NCBI RefSeq assembly: GCF_050943825.1
Contig: NZ_JBMNPX010000015.1
Coordinates: forward strand, 1-64,000
Direction: 5' to 3'
DNA length: 64,000 nucleotides
From: Pseudoflavonifractor sp050943825
Lineage (GTDB): Bacteria; Bacillota; Clostridia; Oscillospirales; Oscillospiraceae
Both the position numbers and the translations under genes were made by a program. This document shows, piece by piece, positions 32,714 to 42,961 of the stretch; the first letter of the stretch is position 1, and each line of letters begins with the position of its first letter. The notes under the pieces were generated by a model. The model worked only from the letters and a program-made list of their open reading frames with translations, had not been told where the DNA came from and ran no database searches.

Positions 32714-32984
32714 GTCTATTCCCCCTGTGTCCGCCGCAGATCCCGGCGCGGTTATTTTATGGTTTTATCATACCGCTCCTTTCTTTAATTCTACCAGGGA
32801 GGAATTCTTAAAATCAGATGAAAATCCGCTGTGCTGTGCTCTTCCGCCCCCTTATGGCGTTTTCCGCCGCATCCGGAAGAGAATTCCTCTTTTTTCTCTT
32901 TTTCTCACGATTTCACCAAATTTCTGCCCCTTCCCAGTCCCAAATTTCCATGTACGGAATATCCTGCATTTTACTAGGTTAGGG
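32714..32984. other. Divergent spacer, no PadR gene
   Basis: No regulator gene lies between the DUF1700 start and the activase promoter. On the minus strand a very short frame (Met-Ile-Lys-Pro-stop, ATG about 32773) has an excellent AAAGGAG ribosome site. It could be a leader peptide or the relic of a lost start. The right half is pyrimidine-rich and shows nothing recognisable. Confidence 0.45.
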
Positions 32985-33013
32985 TTGTAATCTTTTAATT
33001 TTTGTTATATTAT
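32985..33013 (+). promoter_or_regulatory. Promoter of the activase operon
   Basis: TTGTAA (32985-32990), 17-nt spacer, TATTAT (33008-33013), placing transcription start about 40 nt before the ATG at 33062. Confidence 0.65.
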
Positions 33014-33061
33014 GTAATGAACAACCGAAATAACCCACCATGGGATTTTAGGAGTGACCCT

Positions 33062-36016
33062 ATGAGCCTGCGCATCGGTATCGACATCGGCTCCACCACC
33101 GTCAAGGTCGTGGTGCTGGATGAACAGAACAAGCTGCTGTTCCGTTCCTACGAGCGGCACTATTCCAAGGCCCGGGAACGAGCCTGTGAGACCCTCCACT
33201 CCATTCAGGATATGCTGAAGGGACAGATGGTCCGTATGGTCATCACCGGCTCTGCCGGTCTGGGCGTGGCCAAGGCCGCCAATGTGGACTTTGTCCAGGA
33301 GGTGTACGCCACCGCCGCCGCCGTCCGCGCCTACTACCCGGACACCGACGCCGTCATCGAGCTGGGCGGCGAGGACGCCAAGATCATCTTCTTCGGCGGC
33401 GCCCTGGAGGAGCGGATGAACGGCTCCTGCGCCGGCGGTACCGGCGCCTTCATCGACCAGATGGCCACCCTGATGAGCGTCTCGGTTAACGAGCTGGACG
33501 AGCTGAGCCTGAAGCACGAGAAGATCTACCCCATCGCCTCCCGCTGCGGTGTGTTCGCCAAGAGCGATATCCAGCCCATCCTCAACCAGGGCGGACGCAA
33601 GGAGGACGTGGCCGCCTCCATCTTCCAGGCGGTGGTGGACCAGACTGTGGCCGGCCTGACCCAGGGCCGGGAGCTCAAGGGCAAGATTGTGTTCCTGGGC
33701 GGCCCCCTCCACTTCCTCATGGGCCTGCGCCAGCGGTTCGTGGAGACCCTGAAGCTGGACGAGGAGCACGCCATCTTCCCCGAGGACGGCGACTGCTTCG
33801 CCGGCATCGGCGCGGCCCTGTGCTCCTCCGACTACCCGGAGCAGTCCTTTGACGACCTGCTCAAGCGGCTGGAGGAGAGCGTGGACGCCACCAACACGGT
33901 GGACACCATGCCCCCCCTCTTCACTGACAAGGCCGACTATGACGCCTTCGTCACCCGCCACAACGCCAACCATCCCCCCGAGGCGGATATCCATACATAC
34001 ACCGGCGACGCCTTCCTGGGCATTGACGCAGGCTCCACCACCACCAAGGTGGCCCTCATTGCCCCCGACGGCGGCCTGCTCTACACCTACTACCACTCCA
34101 ACCTGGGCAACCCGGTGGCCGTGGTGCTGGAGCAGTTGAAGGAGATCTACAAGCTCTGCGGCGACCGTATCACCATCAAGGGCTCCGCCGTCACCGGCTA
34201 CGGCGAGGACCTCATCAAGAACGCCTTCGGCTGCGACCTGGGCCTGGTGGAGACCGTGGCCCACTACAACGCCGCCCGTCACTTCAACCCCGATGTGGAC
34301 TTCATCATCGACATCGGCGGCCAGGACATGAAGTGCTTCAAGATCCGCAACGGCGCGGTGGACTCCATCATGCTCAACGAGGCCTGCTCCTCCGGCTGCG
34401 GCTCCTTCATCGAGACCTTCGCCAAGGCCCTGGGCTACTCCATTGCCGACTTTGCCAAGCTGGGCCTCTTCGCCCAGCACCCGGTGAACCTGGGCTCCCG
34501 TTGCACCGTGTTTATGAACTCCAGCGTGAAGCAGGCCCAGAAGGACGGCGCCAGCGTGGAGGACATCTCCGCCGGCCTGTCCATCTCCATCGTCAAGAAC
34601 GCGGTGTACAAGGTCATCCGCGCCGCCAGCGCCGACGACCTGGGCAAGCACATCGTGGTTCAGGGCGGCACCTTCCACAACGACGCCGTGCTCCGGGCCT
34701 TTGAGCAGGAGCTGGGCCGGAACGTGACCCGTCCCACCATCGCCGGCATCATGGGTGCCTTCGGCGCCGCCCTGGCCGCCCGGGACCTGCATCTGAACGC
34801 CAGCGGCCTGCTCAGTGAAGAGGCTTTACAGTCCTTCACCCACAGCGCAAAGCCCGTGACCTGCGGCCTGTGCACCAACCACTGCGCCCTCACCGTCAAC
34901 CAGTTTGACGGCGGCCGCAAGTTTATCTCCGGCAACCGCTGCTCCCGCCCCCTGGGCAAGGAGAAGGTGGAGCTGCCCGACCTGATGAACTACAAGTACA
35001 AGAAGCTCCGCGCCATGGAGGGCAAGGGCGAAGGCACCGGCCTCCGCGGCCGCATCGGCATTCCCTTTGGCCTGAACATGTACGAGAACCTGCCCTTCTG
35101 GTTCACCTTCTTCACCAAGCTCAATTTCGAGGTGGTCCTCTCCCCCGAGTCCTCCCGGAAGCTGTACATCAAGGGCCAGCACACCATCCCCTCCGACACG
35201 GTGTGCTACCCCGCCAAGCTGCTCCACGGCCACGTGGAGGCCCTGGTGGAGGAGGGCGTGGACGCCATCTGGTACCCCTGCATGTCCTACAACAACGACG
35301 AGGGCATCGGCGACAACCACTTCAACTGTCCCGTGGTGGCCTACTACCCCGAGCTGCTGGCCGCCAACGTGCCCGCCCTGAAGCAGACCAAGTTCCTCAA
35401 CCCCTATGTGGGCCTGTGGCGGCACAAGGACTTTGCCAAGCGCATCGCCAAGATGATGGAGGAGGAGTTCTCCATCCCCAAGAAGGAGTCCGTGGCCGCA
35501 GCCAAGGCCGCCTATGCCGCCTACGACGCCTACGTCCACGACGTGCGCACCACCGGCAAGAAGTATATCGAGTACGCCCGGGCCATGAACATGCCCATCC
35601 TGGTGGTCTGCGGCCGTCCCTACCACATTGACCCCGAAATCAACCACGGCATCAATGACCTCATCACCTCCTTCGGCTTCGTGCTCATCACCGAGGACGC
35701 CCTCTCCTATCTGGAGGGCTACGCCCCCCGGAAGGTGCTCAACCAGTGGACCTTCCAGAGCCGGATGTACAACGCCGCCCGCTATGTCTGCACCCAGCCC
35801 GACATGCAGGTGGTCCAGCTGGTGTCCTTCGGCTGCGGCACCGACGCCATCACCACCGACGAGCTGCGGGCCATCCTGGAGGGCGGCGGCAAGCTGTACA
35901 CCCAGCTGAAGATTGACGACATCAGCAACCTGGGCGCGGTGCGCATCCGCATCCGCTCCCTCATTGCCGCCATCGACGCCCGCAAGCAGCAGGACCGGAA
36001 CGCCGCCAACGCCTGA
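33062..36016 (+). CDS. Large acyl-CoA dehydratase activase-type protein (double BcrA/BadF ATPase with DUF2229)
   Basis: 984-residue protein of the family that activates 2-hydroxyacyl-CoA dehydratases or benzoyl-CoA reductases by ATP-driven electron transfer. There are two ASKHA ATPase domains: GIDIGSTTVKVVVLDE near residue 5 and GIDAGSTTTKVALIAP near residue 320. Each has the cysteines that hold the bridging [4Fe-4S] cluster in HgdC (Cys123 and Cys162; Cys442 and Cys481). A further four-Cys cluster (C601, C604, C608, C627) precedes a DUF2229 region with DTVCYPAKLLHGH and YPCMSYNNDE. I start at ATG 33062 after TAGGAG. The natural substrate or partner is unknown; the next gene supplies a dehydratase-like partner. 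Confidence 0.87.
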   Translation: MSLRIGIDIGSTTVKVVVLDEQNKLLFRSYERHYSKARERACETLHSIQDMLKGQMVRMVITGSAGLGVAKAANVDFVQEVYATAAAVRAYYPDTDAVIELGGEDAKIIFFGGALEERMNGSCAGGTGAFIDQMATLMSVSVNELDELSLKHEKIYPIASRCGVFAKSDIQPILNQGGRKEDVAASIFQAVVDQTVAGLTQGRELKGKIVFLGGPLHFLMGLRQRFVETLKLDEEHAIFPEDGDCFAGIGAALCSSDYPEQSFDDLLKRLEESVDATNTVDTMPPLFTDKADYDAFVTRHNANHPPEADIHTYTGDAFLGIDAGSTTTKVALIAPDGGLLYTYYHSNLGNPVAVVLEQLKEIYKLCGDRITIKGSAVTGYGEDLIKNAFGCDLGLVETVAHYNAARHFNPDVDFIIDIGGQDMKCFKIRNGAVDSIMLNEACSSGCGSFIETFAKALGYSIADFAKLGLFAQHPVNLGSRCTVFMNSSVKQAQKDGASVEDISAGLSISIVKNAVYKVIRAASADDLGKHIVVQGGTFHNDAVLRAFEQELGRNVTRPTIAGIMGAFGAALAARDLHLNASGLLSEEALQSFTHSAKPVTCGLCTNHCALTVNQFDGGRKFISGNRCSRPLGKEKVELPDLMNYKYKKLRAMEGKGEGTGLRGRIGIPFGLNMYENLPFWFTFFTKLNFEVVLSPESSRKLYIKGQHTIPSDTVCYPAKLLHGHVEALVEEGVDAIWYPCMSYNNDEGIGDNHFNCPVVAYYPELLAANVPALKQTKFLNPYVGLWRHKDFAKRIAKMMEEEFSIPKKESVAAAKAAYAAYDAYVHDVRTTGKKYIEYARAMNMPILVVCGRPYHIDPEINHGINDLITSFGFVLITEDALSYLEGYAPRKVLNQWTFQSRMYNAARYVCTQPDMQVVQLVSFGCGTDAITTDELRAILEGGGKLYTQLKIDDISNLGAVRIRIRSLIAAIDARKQQDRNAANA

Positions 36017-36088
36017 CAGGGCACCTGTTTTCTACACAATCTCGCGCGCCTGAACGGCGTAACGTATGCGGAAAGGACTTATCTTTCT

Positions 36089-37395
<1,307 letters not shown>

Positions 37396-37399
<4 letters not shown>

Positions 37400-37959
37400 G
37401 CGAGCTTCGCTTTGTGGATGCCTGCACCGACGAGCACTTTGCAGCCATGTCCCTCATCCATGCCTTAGGATGGCGGGACACTTATGCAGGCTATGTGCCC
37501 GACGACTATATGGCCCGGGAAATTACCGATGACCGGTGGGTGAAATTCTTCCGGGAGGACTACGAAACCGGGCGCTGTCACGGTCTTCTCCTTTACAGCG
37601 GAGACACCCCGGTGGCTGCCATCAACTACGGTCCCGCCCGCACCGAGAACTACAACGCCGGCACCAGTGAGGGCTCCGCCTTCCCCAACGAGGCCTATCA
37701 GGGCTGGGGGGAGATCATCTCCTTCTACACCCACCCGGACCACCGGGGCAAGGGGTACGGCGGCCTGCTCTTTGAGGAGGCTCTCCGCCGCCTGAAGGCC
37801 GACGGCTTCCCCAGCGCCTTTGTGTTCGTCCTGCGGGAGAACAGCGGCGCCCGGCGGTTCTACGCCGCCCACGGCTTCCAGTGGGACGGTACCCACGCGG
37901 ATATTCCCTTCCCGCCTGACGCAATATGTGTTGACTTGCGGTACACAAGGGCATTATAA
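37396..37959 (+). CDS. GNAT-family N-acetyltransferase
   Basis: Acetyl-CoA-dependent N-acetyltransferase of 187 residues with unknown acceptor. The acetyl-CoA loop is clear: YTHPDHRGKGYGGLLFEEAL (about residues 111-130). The closing strand region FVLRENSGARRFYAAHGF follows. It overlaps the preceding gene by four bases (ATGA), so it belongs to the activase operon. The promoter of the next transcription unit lies inside its 3' end. Confidence 0.9.
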
Positions 37960-37960
37960 T
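37931..37960 (+). promoter_or_regulatory. Promoter of the MATE leader
   Basis: TTGACT (37931-37936), 18-nt spacer, perfect TATAAT (37955-37960). It lies in the last codons of the GNAT gene. A transcript from here begins near 37967, directly at the structured leader. Confidence 0.7.
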
Positions 37961-37966
37961 AGTCCC

Positions 37967-38074
37967 ACAAATGAATGGCTGTCCGGCGTTCCCCGCATCC
38001 TCCGGCAGCCCACAGGGATGCGAAACCACTGTATCAACGGGTTTTCCTCAGCGGAGGGAAACCCGTTCTTTTTT
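37967..38074 (+). ncRNA. Candidate riboswitch or attenuator leader before the MATE gene
   Basis: A 9-bp stem with one bulge (37977-37986 with 38002-38010) has in its loop CGCATCC (37994-38000). This pairs with GGATGCG just downstream (38016-38022), forming an H-type pseudoknot. After a short linker comes a terminator (38036-38047 with 38056-38067, then C and T6). A pseudoknot followed by a terminator ahead of a transporter is the usual architecture of a ligand-sensing leader. It does not match a riboswitch class I can recall. Confidence 0.55.
38036..38074 (+). terminator. Terminator inside the MATE leader
   Basis: Imperfect stem AACGGGTTTTCC (38036-38047) with 38056-38067, followed by CTTTTTT (38068-38074). 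It ends 11 bases before the MATE start codon, so it must be read through for MATE expression. Confidence 0.8.
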
Positions 38075-38085
38075 GTGAAAGGAAG

Positions 38086-39465
38086 ATGAATTTGGCGGAA
38101 ATGGAAAACAAGATGGGTACCATGCCCATCCGGCAGCTTATCATCCACATGTCCTGGCCCATGATGCTCTCCATGCTGGTTCAGGCCCTGTACAACATGG
38201 TGGACAGCTACTTCGTCTCCCTGGTTGACGACAGCGCCTTTGTGGCCCTGGGTCTGGCCTACCCGGCCCAGACCATGATGATCGCCATCTGTGTGGGCAC
38301 CGGCGTGGGCGTCAACGCCATGCTCTCCCGCCGTCTGGGAGAGAAGCGACCGGAGGCCGCCTGTGCGGTGGCGCTGAACGGCTACTTTCTCTATCTGCTC
38401 ACCTGGGTGGCCTTCCTCCTGTTCGGCCTGACCCTGGGTTCCCGCTTCGTTGGCTTCTTCAACAGCGACCCCCTGGTCATGGAGTACGGCGCGCAGTACC
38501 TCACCATTGTGACTGTGTTCTCCCTGGGTGTGTGCATGCAGTTCGCCGCCGAGCGGGTACTCCAGGCCACGGGCAACGCGGTGGGTCCCATGATCATCCA
38601 GGGTATCGGCGCGGTCATCAACCTGATTCTGGACCCGGTGCTCATCTTCGGCCTGGGCCCCTTCCCCGCCATGGGTGTGGCTGGCGCCGCCATCGCCACG
38701 GTCCTGGGCCAGTTGGTGGGCATGGTGGTGGGCTTTGTGCTGGTGGCCCGCAACGGCGTGATACAGCTCACCCTGCGGGGCTTCCGCCCCTGCCCCGCCA
38801 CCATCCGGGACATCTACCGCATCGGCGGCCCGGCCATTGTGATGCAGTCCCTCAGCACCGTGATGAGCCTGGGCATGAACAAGATTCTCAGCCTGCCCAA
38901 GATGCTGGAGCTGTACGGCGACGCCCCGGTGTTCGTCCTCTCCGCCTACTTCAAGCTCCAGTCTTTTGTCTTTATGCCGGTCTACGGCATGAACAATGGT
39001 CTTACCCCCATCCTCAGCTACAACTACGGCGCCCGGAAGCAGAAGCGCATCGCCGGCGGCATCCGCTTCGCCCTGGCCGCCGCCCTGTGCATCATGGGCG
39101 TGGGCATGGTGATTTTCCTGCTCTTCCCCCAGCTGCTCATGCAGATCTTCAGCGCGCCTGCGGCGGCCATGGCCATGGGCGTCCCGGCCCTGCGGACCAT
39201 CTCCCTCTCCTTCCTGTTCGCCGGTGTGTCCATCATCCTGGGCGCCGCCTTCCAGGCCCTGGGCGTGCCCCTGTTCAGCCTGATTCTCTCCGTGCTGCGC
39301 CAGGCCGTCATCGTGCTGCCCGTCTGCCTGGCCCTGGTCTTTATCGCCCCGGCCCAGGTCTGGTGGTGCCTGCCCGCGGCTGAGATCATCTCCTGCGCCG
39401 TGGCCCTGGTCCTGTACCGCTGGGTCTATCATACCAGAATCCTGCCCCTGGGGGCAGCGTCCTGA
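38086..39465 (+). CDS. MATE-family efflux transporter
   Basis: Multidrug and toxin extrusion antiporter of 459 residues with about 12 membrane helices in two homologous halves. The first helix region (SWPMMLSMLVQALYNMVDSY) and VALGLAYPAQTMM are typical; the second half has MNNGLTPILSYNYGARKQKR. Drug exported unknown. I start at ATG 38086 after AAAGGA; a second in-frame ATG at 38101 is possible. Expression appears to depend on antitermination in the leader. A small lipoprotein gene follows after 11 bases. Confidence 0.9.
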   Translation: MNLAEMENKMGTMPIRQLIIHMSWPMMLSMLVQALYNMVDSYFVSLVDDSAFVALGLAYPAQTMMIAICVGTGVGVNAMLSRRLGEKRPEAACAVALNGYFLYLLTWVAFLLFGLTLGSRFVGFFNSDPLVMEYGAQYLTIVTVFSLGVCMQFAAERVLQATGNAVGPMIIQGIGAVINLILDPVLIFGLGPFPAMGVAGAAIATVLGQLVGMVVGFVLVARNGVIQLTLRGFRPCPATIRDIYRIGGPAIVMQSLSTVMSLGMNKILSLPKMLELYGDAPVFVLSAYFKLQSFVFMPVYGMNNGLTPILSYNYGARKQKRIAGGIRFALAAALCIMGVGMVIFLLFPQLLMQIFSAPAAAMAMGVPALRTISLSFLFAGVSIILGAAFQALGVPLFSLILSVLRQAVIVLPVCLALVFIAPAQVWWCLPAAEIISCAVALVLYRWVYHTRILPLGAAS

Positions 39466-39476
39466 GGAGGTCTCTT

Positions 39477-40340
39477 ATGAAGTTCCTGTTCCCCGCCCTG
39501 CTGGCCGCACTGCTGCTGCTCTCCGCCTGCACTGGAGAGACCGCCGTCTCCCCTTCCCCGTCCCAATCCGTCCCCGTCTCCTCTGTCCAGCCCTCCGCTG
39601 CGCTTCCCAGCTCCTCGGAGGCTCCGGAGGAGCCCGCCTGGTGGGAGGATATCTCCGCCGACGACCTGCCCGACACCCTGTCCGCCGCCGAGGACATCGA
39701 GGCGGGCAGCGGCAGCCTCTACCGGCTGGCCGAACTGGCCGGCCAGGATATCGTCCTCTACGGCTACGGCGGCGATTCTGACGGCGCTCCCTGTGGCGTT
39801 CTCCTCGCCCAGGGCGACACCCTCACCCCCTTTGACCAGGTCTACCTCTCCGCTGAGCACCCCATGCTCCCCCAGCTGCGCTGGGAGGACCTGGACAGCG
39901 ACGGCAGTGAGGAGCTGGCCGTGGTCTATCTCGTGTCCAACTCCGCTGAGGGCAGCGTCTTTGAGCTCCACGTCTATCAGCCCCAGTCCGACGGCGGCTG
40001 GAACGACTGCGGCCTGCTGTCCGACTACTATACCCCCCTGCTGGAGGGCCTGCTCTCCTTCTCCTATGACCACGAGGAAAACACCGTCACCATCACCGCC
40101 GGGACAGAAAAAATCAGCGCCTGGTACGACGGTCCGTCCGAGCCGGACGGCCTGGCCACAGTGGGCAATCTGGTGTTCTTCCGCTGGGAGGATGGGGCCT
40201 ACACCGCCGTGTTCGGCCTTCAGCTCACTGCCGGGGATGCGTCCCCCATGGACATCGGTACCCTCACCGCCCGGGTCATCTACGACGGCGCTTCCCTCAC
40301 CCTGACCGACTATAAGCTGAACGCTCTGGGCGGTGTTTAA
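39477..40340 (+). CDS. Putative lipoprotein of unknown function
   Basis: 287-residue exported lipoprotein. The signal peptide ends in lipobox LLSAC (Cys18 approx). A Ser/Pro/Val-rich low-complexity linker (about residues 19-55) follows, then a globular domain rich in Asp, Tyr and Trp (WWEDISADDLPDTL, LRWEDLDSDGSEELAVVYL). The repeated DLDSDGxEEL pattern resembles FG-GAP/VCBS or calcium-binding beta-propeller blades, but only one clear copy is visible. It is downstream of the MATE exporter in the same transcript, with GAGGAGG upstream. Confidence 0.78.
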   Translation: MKFLFPALLAALLLLSACTGETAVSPSPSQSVPVSSVQPSAALPSSSEAPEEPAWWEDISADDLPDTLSAAEDIEAGSGSLYRLAELAGQDIVLYGYGGDSDGAPCGVLLAQGDTLTPFDQVYLSAEHPMLPQLRWEDLDSDGSEELAVVYLVSNSAEGSVFELHVYQPQSDGGWNDCGLLSDYYTPLLEGLLSFSYDHEENTVTITAGTEKISAWYDGPSEPDGLATVGNLVFFRWEDGAYTAVFGLQLTAGDASPMDIGTLTARVIYDGASLTLTDYKLNALGGV

Positions 40341-40349
40341 GCCGTAAAA

Positions 40350-40381
40350 AAAGAGACTGCACCTGTTGCAGTCTCTTTTTT
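40350..40381 (+). terminator. Terminator after lipoprotein gene
   Basis: A 12-bp stem AAAGAGACTGCA with its complement (40350-40361 with about 40367-40378), followed by a T-run. Confidence 0.9.
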
Positions 40382-40403
40382 CTCTTTTATCCCGCCGTAA
40401 CTA

Positions 40404-40432
40404 TTGACTTCTGCCCTATAATTTAGCATAAT
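40404..40432 (+). promoter_or_regulatory. Phosphoketolase promoter
   Basis: TTGACT (40404-40409), 17-nt spacer, CATAAT (40427-40432). An internal TATAAT (40417-40422) is too close to this -35 to pair with it. Confidence 0.6.
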
Positions 40433-40467
40433 AATAGTAATTTCAAGCGTTCGAGGAGGCTCTTCCC

Positions 40468-42903
40468 ATGGCTAAGACCGCGAAACCCGAATCTAAGCCT
40501 GTACTTAAATCCGCCGCCCGTATGTCAAAGCGGGGGCCCCTTGATCAGGAGCAGCTGCGCAAGATGGACGCCTACTGGCGCGCGGCCAACTATCTGTCCG
40601 TGGGCCAGCTCTATCTGCTGGACAATCCCCTGCTCCGCCAGCCCCTGAAGCCGGAACACCTCAAGCGGCACACTGTGGGCCATTGGGGCACCGCGCCGGG
40701 GCAGAACTTTATCTATACCCATCTCAACCGGGTCATCACCCGGAACGACCTGAACATGATCTATCTGGCCGGTCCCGGCCACGGCGGCGAGGCCGTGGTG
40801 GCCCAGACCTATCTGGAGGGGACATACAGCGAGGTTTATCCCAACGTGGGCCAGGACGAGGAGGGCATGAAGCGGCTCTTCCGCCAGTTCGCCTTCCCCG
40901 GCGGCATCCCCAGCCACGTGGGCCCCGAGGCCCCCGGCTCCATCAACGAGGGCGGTGAGCTGGGCTACTCCCTGTCCCACGCCTTCGGCGCGGTGATGGA
41001 CAACCCCGACCTGATTGCCGCCTGCGTGGTGGGCGACGGCGAGGCCGAGACCGGCCCCCTGGCCGCCGCATGGCAGAGCAATAAGCTCATCAACCCCATC
41101 ACCGACGGCGCCGTGCTGCCCATCTTCCACCTCAACGGCTTCAAGAGCGCCGGCCCCTCCATCTTCGGCCGGATCACCCACGAGGAGCTGGAGATGTACT
41201 TCAAGGGCTGCGGCTGGGAGCCCCGGTTCGTGGAGGGGGACGACGCGCCCCAGATGCACCAGACCATGGCCGCTGCCCTGGACTGGGCGGTGCGTGAGAT
41301 CAGCCGCATTCAGGAGCACGCCCGCACCCAGAACGACCCCACCCGGCCCCGCTGGCCCATGATTGTGTTCCGCTCCCCCAAGGGCTGGACCTGCCCTGTC
41401 TCCTTTGACGGTTTCCCGGTGGAGGGCACCTGCCTGGCCCACCGCATCCCCGTCCCCGCCGATGCCGCCCACCCGGAGCACATCGCCCTGCTGGAGTCCT
41501 GGATGCGCAGCTACCACCCGGAGGAGCTCTTTGACGAAAACGGACGGCTTGTCCCCGAGCTGCGGGAGCTGGCCCCTGTGGGCAACCGCCGCATGGGCTC
41601 CAACCCCCACGCCAACGGCGGACAGGTCCTCCGCGACCTCCGCCGCCCCGACTTCCGCAATTACGCGGTGGATGTCCCCTCCCCCGGCGACCACCTGGGC
41701 GAGGACATGCACCAGCTGGGCAAGTACATGCGGGATGTGGTGCGCCTCAATATGGAGGCCAAAAACTTCCGCATCTTTGCCCCCGACGAGGCCAAGTCCA
41801 ACGGGCTGGAGCCGGTCTTTGAGGTGACCGGCCGCCGGTGGAACACCGACTTCATCGACAACGACCTGAATCTGGACACCGAGGGCCGGGTCATGGACGC
41901 CATGCTCTCCGAGCATATGTGCCAGGGCTGGCTGGAGGGCTACCTCCTCACCGGCCGGCACGGCGCCTTTGTCAGTTACGAGGCTTTTATCCGCATTGTG
42001 GACTCCATGGTGTCCCAGCACGCCAAGTGGCTCAAGGTGGCCTCCCAGCTGCCCTGGCGGCAGGATATCGCCTCCCTGAACTATGTTCTGGCCTCCAACG
42101 TGTGGCAGCAGGACCACAACGGCTTCACCCACCAGGACCCCGGCTTCCTGGACCATGTGGCCAACAAGAAGGCGGACGTGGTGCGGCTCTACCTGCCCCC
42201 CGACACCAACTGCCTGCTGTCCACCTTTGACCACTGCATCAAGAGCCGCAACTATGTCAACGTGATTGTGGCCTCCAAGCACCCCCGGCCTCAGTGGCTC
42301 ACCATGGACCAGGCGGTGAAGCACTGCACCCAGGGCATCGGCATCTGGCAGTGGGCCTCCAACGACCAGGGGGCTGAGCCCGACGTGGTCATGGCCTGCT
42401 GCGGCGACACGCCCACCCTGGAGACCCTGGCGGCAGTGACCATCCTGCGCAAGTACCTGCCTGAGCTCCACATCCGGGTCATCAACGTGGTGGACCTGAT
42501 GAAGCTCCAGCCCCATACCGAGCATCCCCACGGCCTCACCGACGAGGACTACGACGCCTATTTCACCACCGACAAGCCCATCATCTTTGCCTTCCACGGC
42601 TACCCCACCCTGGTCCACGAGCTGACCTACCGCCGCCGGAACAAGAAGCTCCACGTCCGGGGCTACAAGGAGGAGGGCACCATCACCACCCCCTTTGACA
42701 TGCGGGTACAGAACGACATTGACCGCTACCATCTGGTGATGGACACGGTGAAGCGCCTGCCCCAGCTGGGCAACCGGGGCGCCTTCCTCATCCAGCTCAT
42801 GCGGGACAAGCTGGTGGAGCACCGGCAGTATATCACCACCTACGGCGAAGATATGCCCGAAATCAGAGACTGGAAATGGAACAACGGCAAGGGAATCGAA
42901 TAA
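40468..42903 (+). CDS. xfp: Xylulose-5-phosphate/fructose-6-phosphate phosphoketolase
   Basis: Thiamine-diphosphate enzyme that splits xylulose-5-P (and often fructose-6-P) with phosphate to acetyl phosphate plus glyceraldehyde-3-P or erythrose-4-P. The 811 residues are full length. The N-terminal ThDP domain shows HTVGHWGTAPGQNFIY near residue 69, GPGHGG near residue 107 and GDGEAETGPLAAAWQSNK near residue 190. The C-terminal transketolase-like domain contains the IVASKHPRPQWL region. GAGGAGG precedes the ATG. The gene stands alone between terminators. It suggests a phosphoketolase route for pentoses, yielding ATP through acetate kinase. Confidence 0.95.
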   Translation: MAKTAKPESKPVLKSAARMSKRGPLDQEQLRKMDAYWRAANYLSVGQLYLLDNPLLRQPLKPEHLKRHTVGHWGTAPGQNFIYTHLNRVITRNDLNMIYLAGPGHGGEAVVAQTYLEGTYSEVYPNVGQDEEGMKRLFRQFAFPGGIPSHVGPEAPGSINEGGELGYSLSHAFGAVMDNPDLIAACVVGDGEAETGPLAAAWQSNKLINPITDGAVLPIFHLNGFKSAGPSIFGRITHEELEMYFKGCGWEPRFVEGDDAPQMHQTMAAALDWAVREISRIQEHARTQNDPTRPRWPMIVFRSPKGWTCPVSFDGFPVEGTCLAHRIPVPADAAHPEHIALLESWMRSYHPEELFDENGRLVPELRELAPVGNRRMGSNPHANGGQVLRDLRRPDFRNYAVDVPSPGDHLGEDMHQLGKYMRDVVRLNMEAKNFRIFAPDEAKSNGLEPVFEVTGRRWNTDFIDNDLNLDTEGRVMDAMLSEHMCQGWLEGYLLTGRHGAFVSYEAFIRIVDSMVSQHAKWLKVASQLPWRQDIASLNYVLASNVWQQDHNGFTHQDPGFLDHVANKKADVVRLYLPPDTNCLLSTFDHCIKSRNYVNVIVASKHPRPQWLTMDQAVKHCTQGIGIWQWASNDQGAEPDVVMACCGDTPTLETLAAVTILRKYLPELHIRVINVVDLMKLQPHTEHPHGLTDEDYDAYFTTDKPIIFAFHGYPTLVHELTYRRRNKKLHVRGYKEEGTITTPFDMRVQNDIDRYHLVMDTVKRLPQLGNRGAFLIQLMRDKLVEHRQYITTYGEDMPEIRDWKWNNGKGIE

Positions 42904-42919
42904 ATCCCTACCCACAGAT

Positions 42920-42953
42920 GCGCCCCCCGGAGGCTGGTTCCTCCGGGGGGCGC
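42920..42953. terminator. Bidirectional hairpin between xfp and the ClpP-like gene
   Basis: A perfect 14-bp stem (42920-42933 with 42940-42953) with a 6-nt loop lies between convergent genes. T content is low on both sides. Confidence 0.75.
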
Positions 42954-42961
42954 TGTGCTTT

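Noticed and set aside
40404..40422. TTGACT with TATAAT seven bases later as the xfp promoter
   Set aside because: The spacing is far too short for sigma-A; a CATAAT at 17 nt fits better.
40525..42915. 796-codon minus-strand frame opposite the phosphoketolase gene
   Set aside because: Mirror of a highly expressed G+C-rich gene; Val/Gly/His-rich, no start signals.
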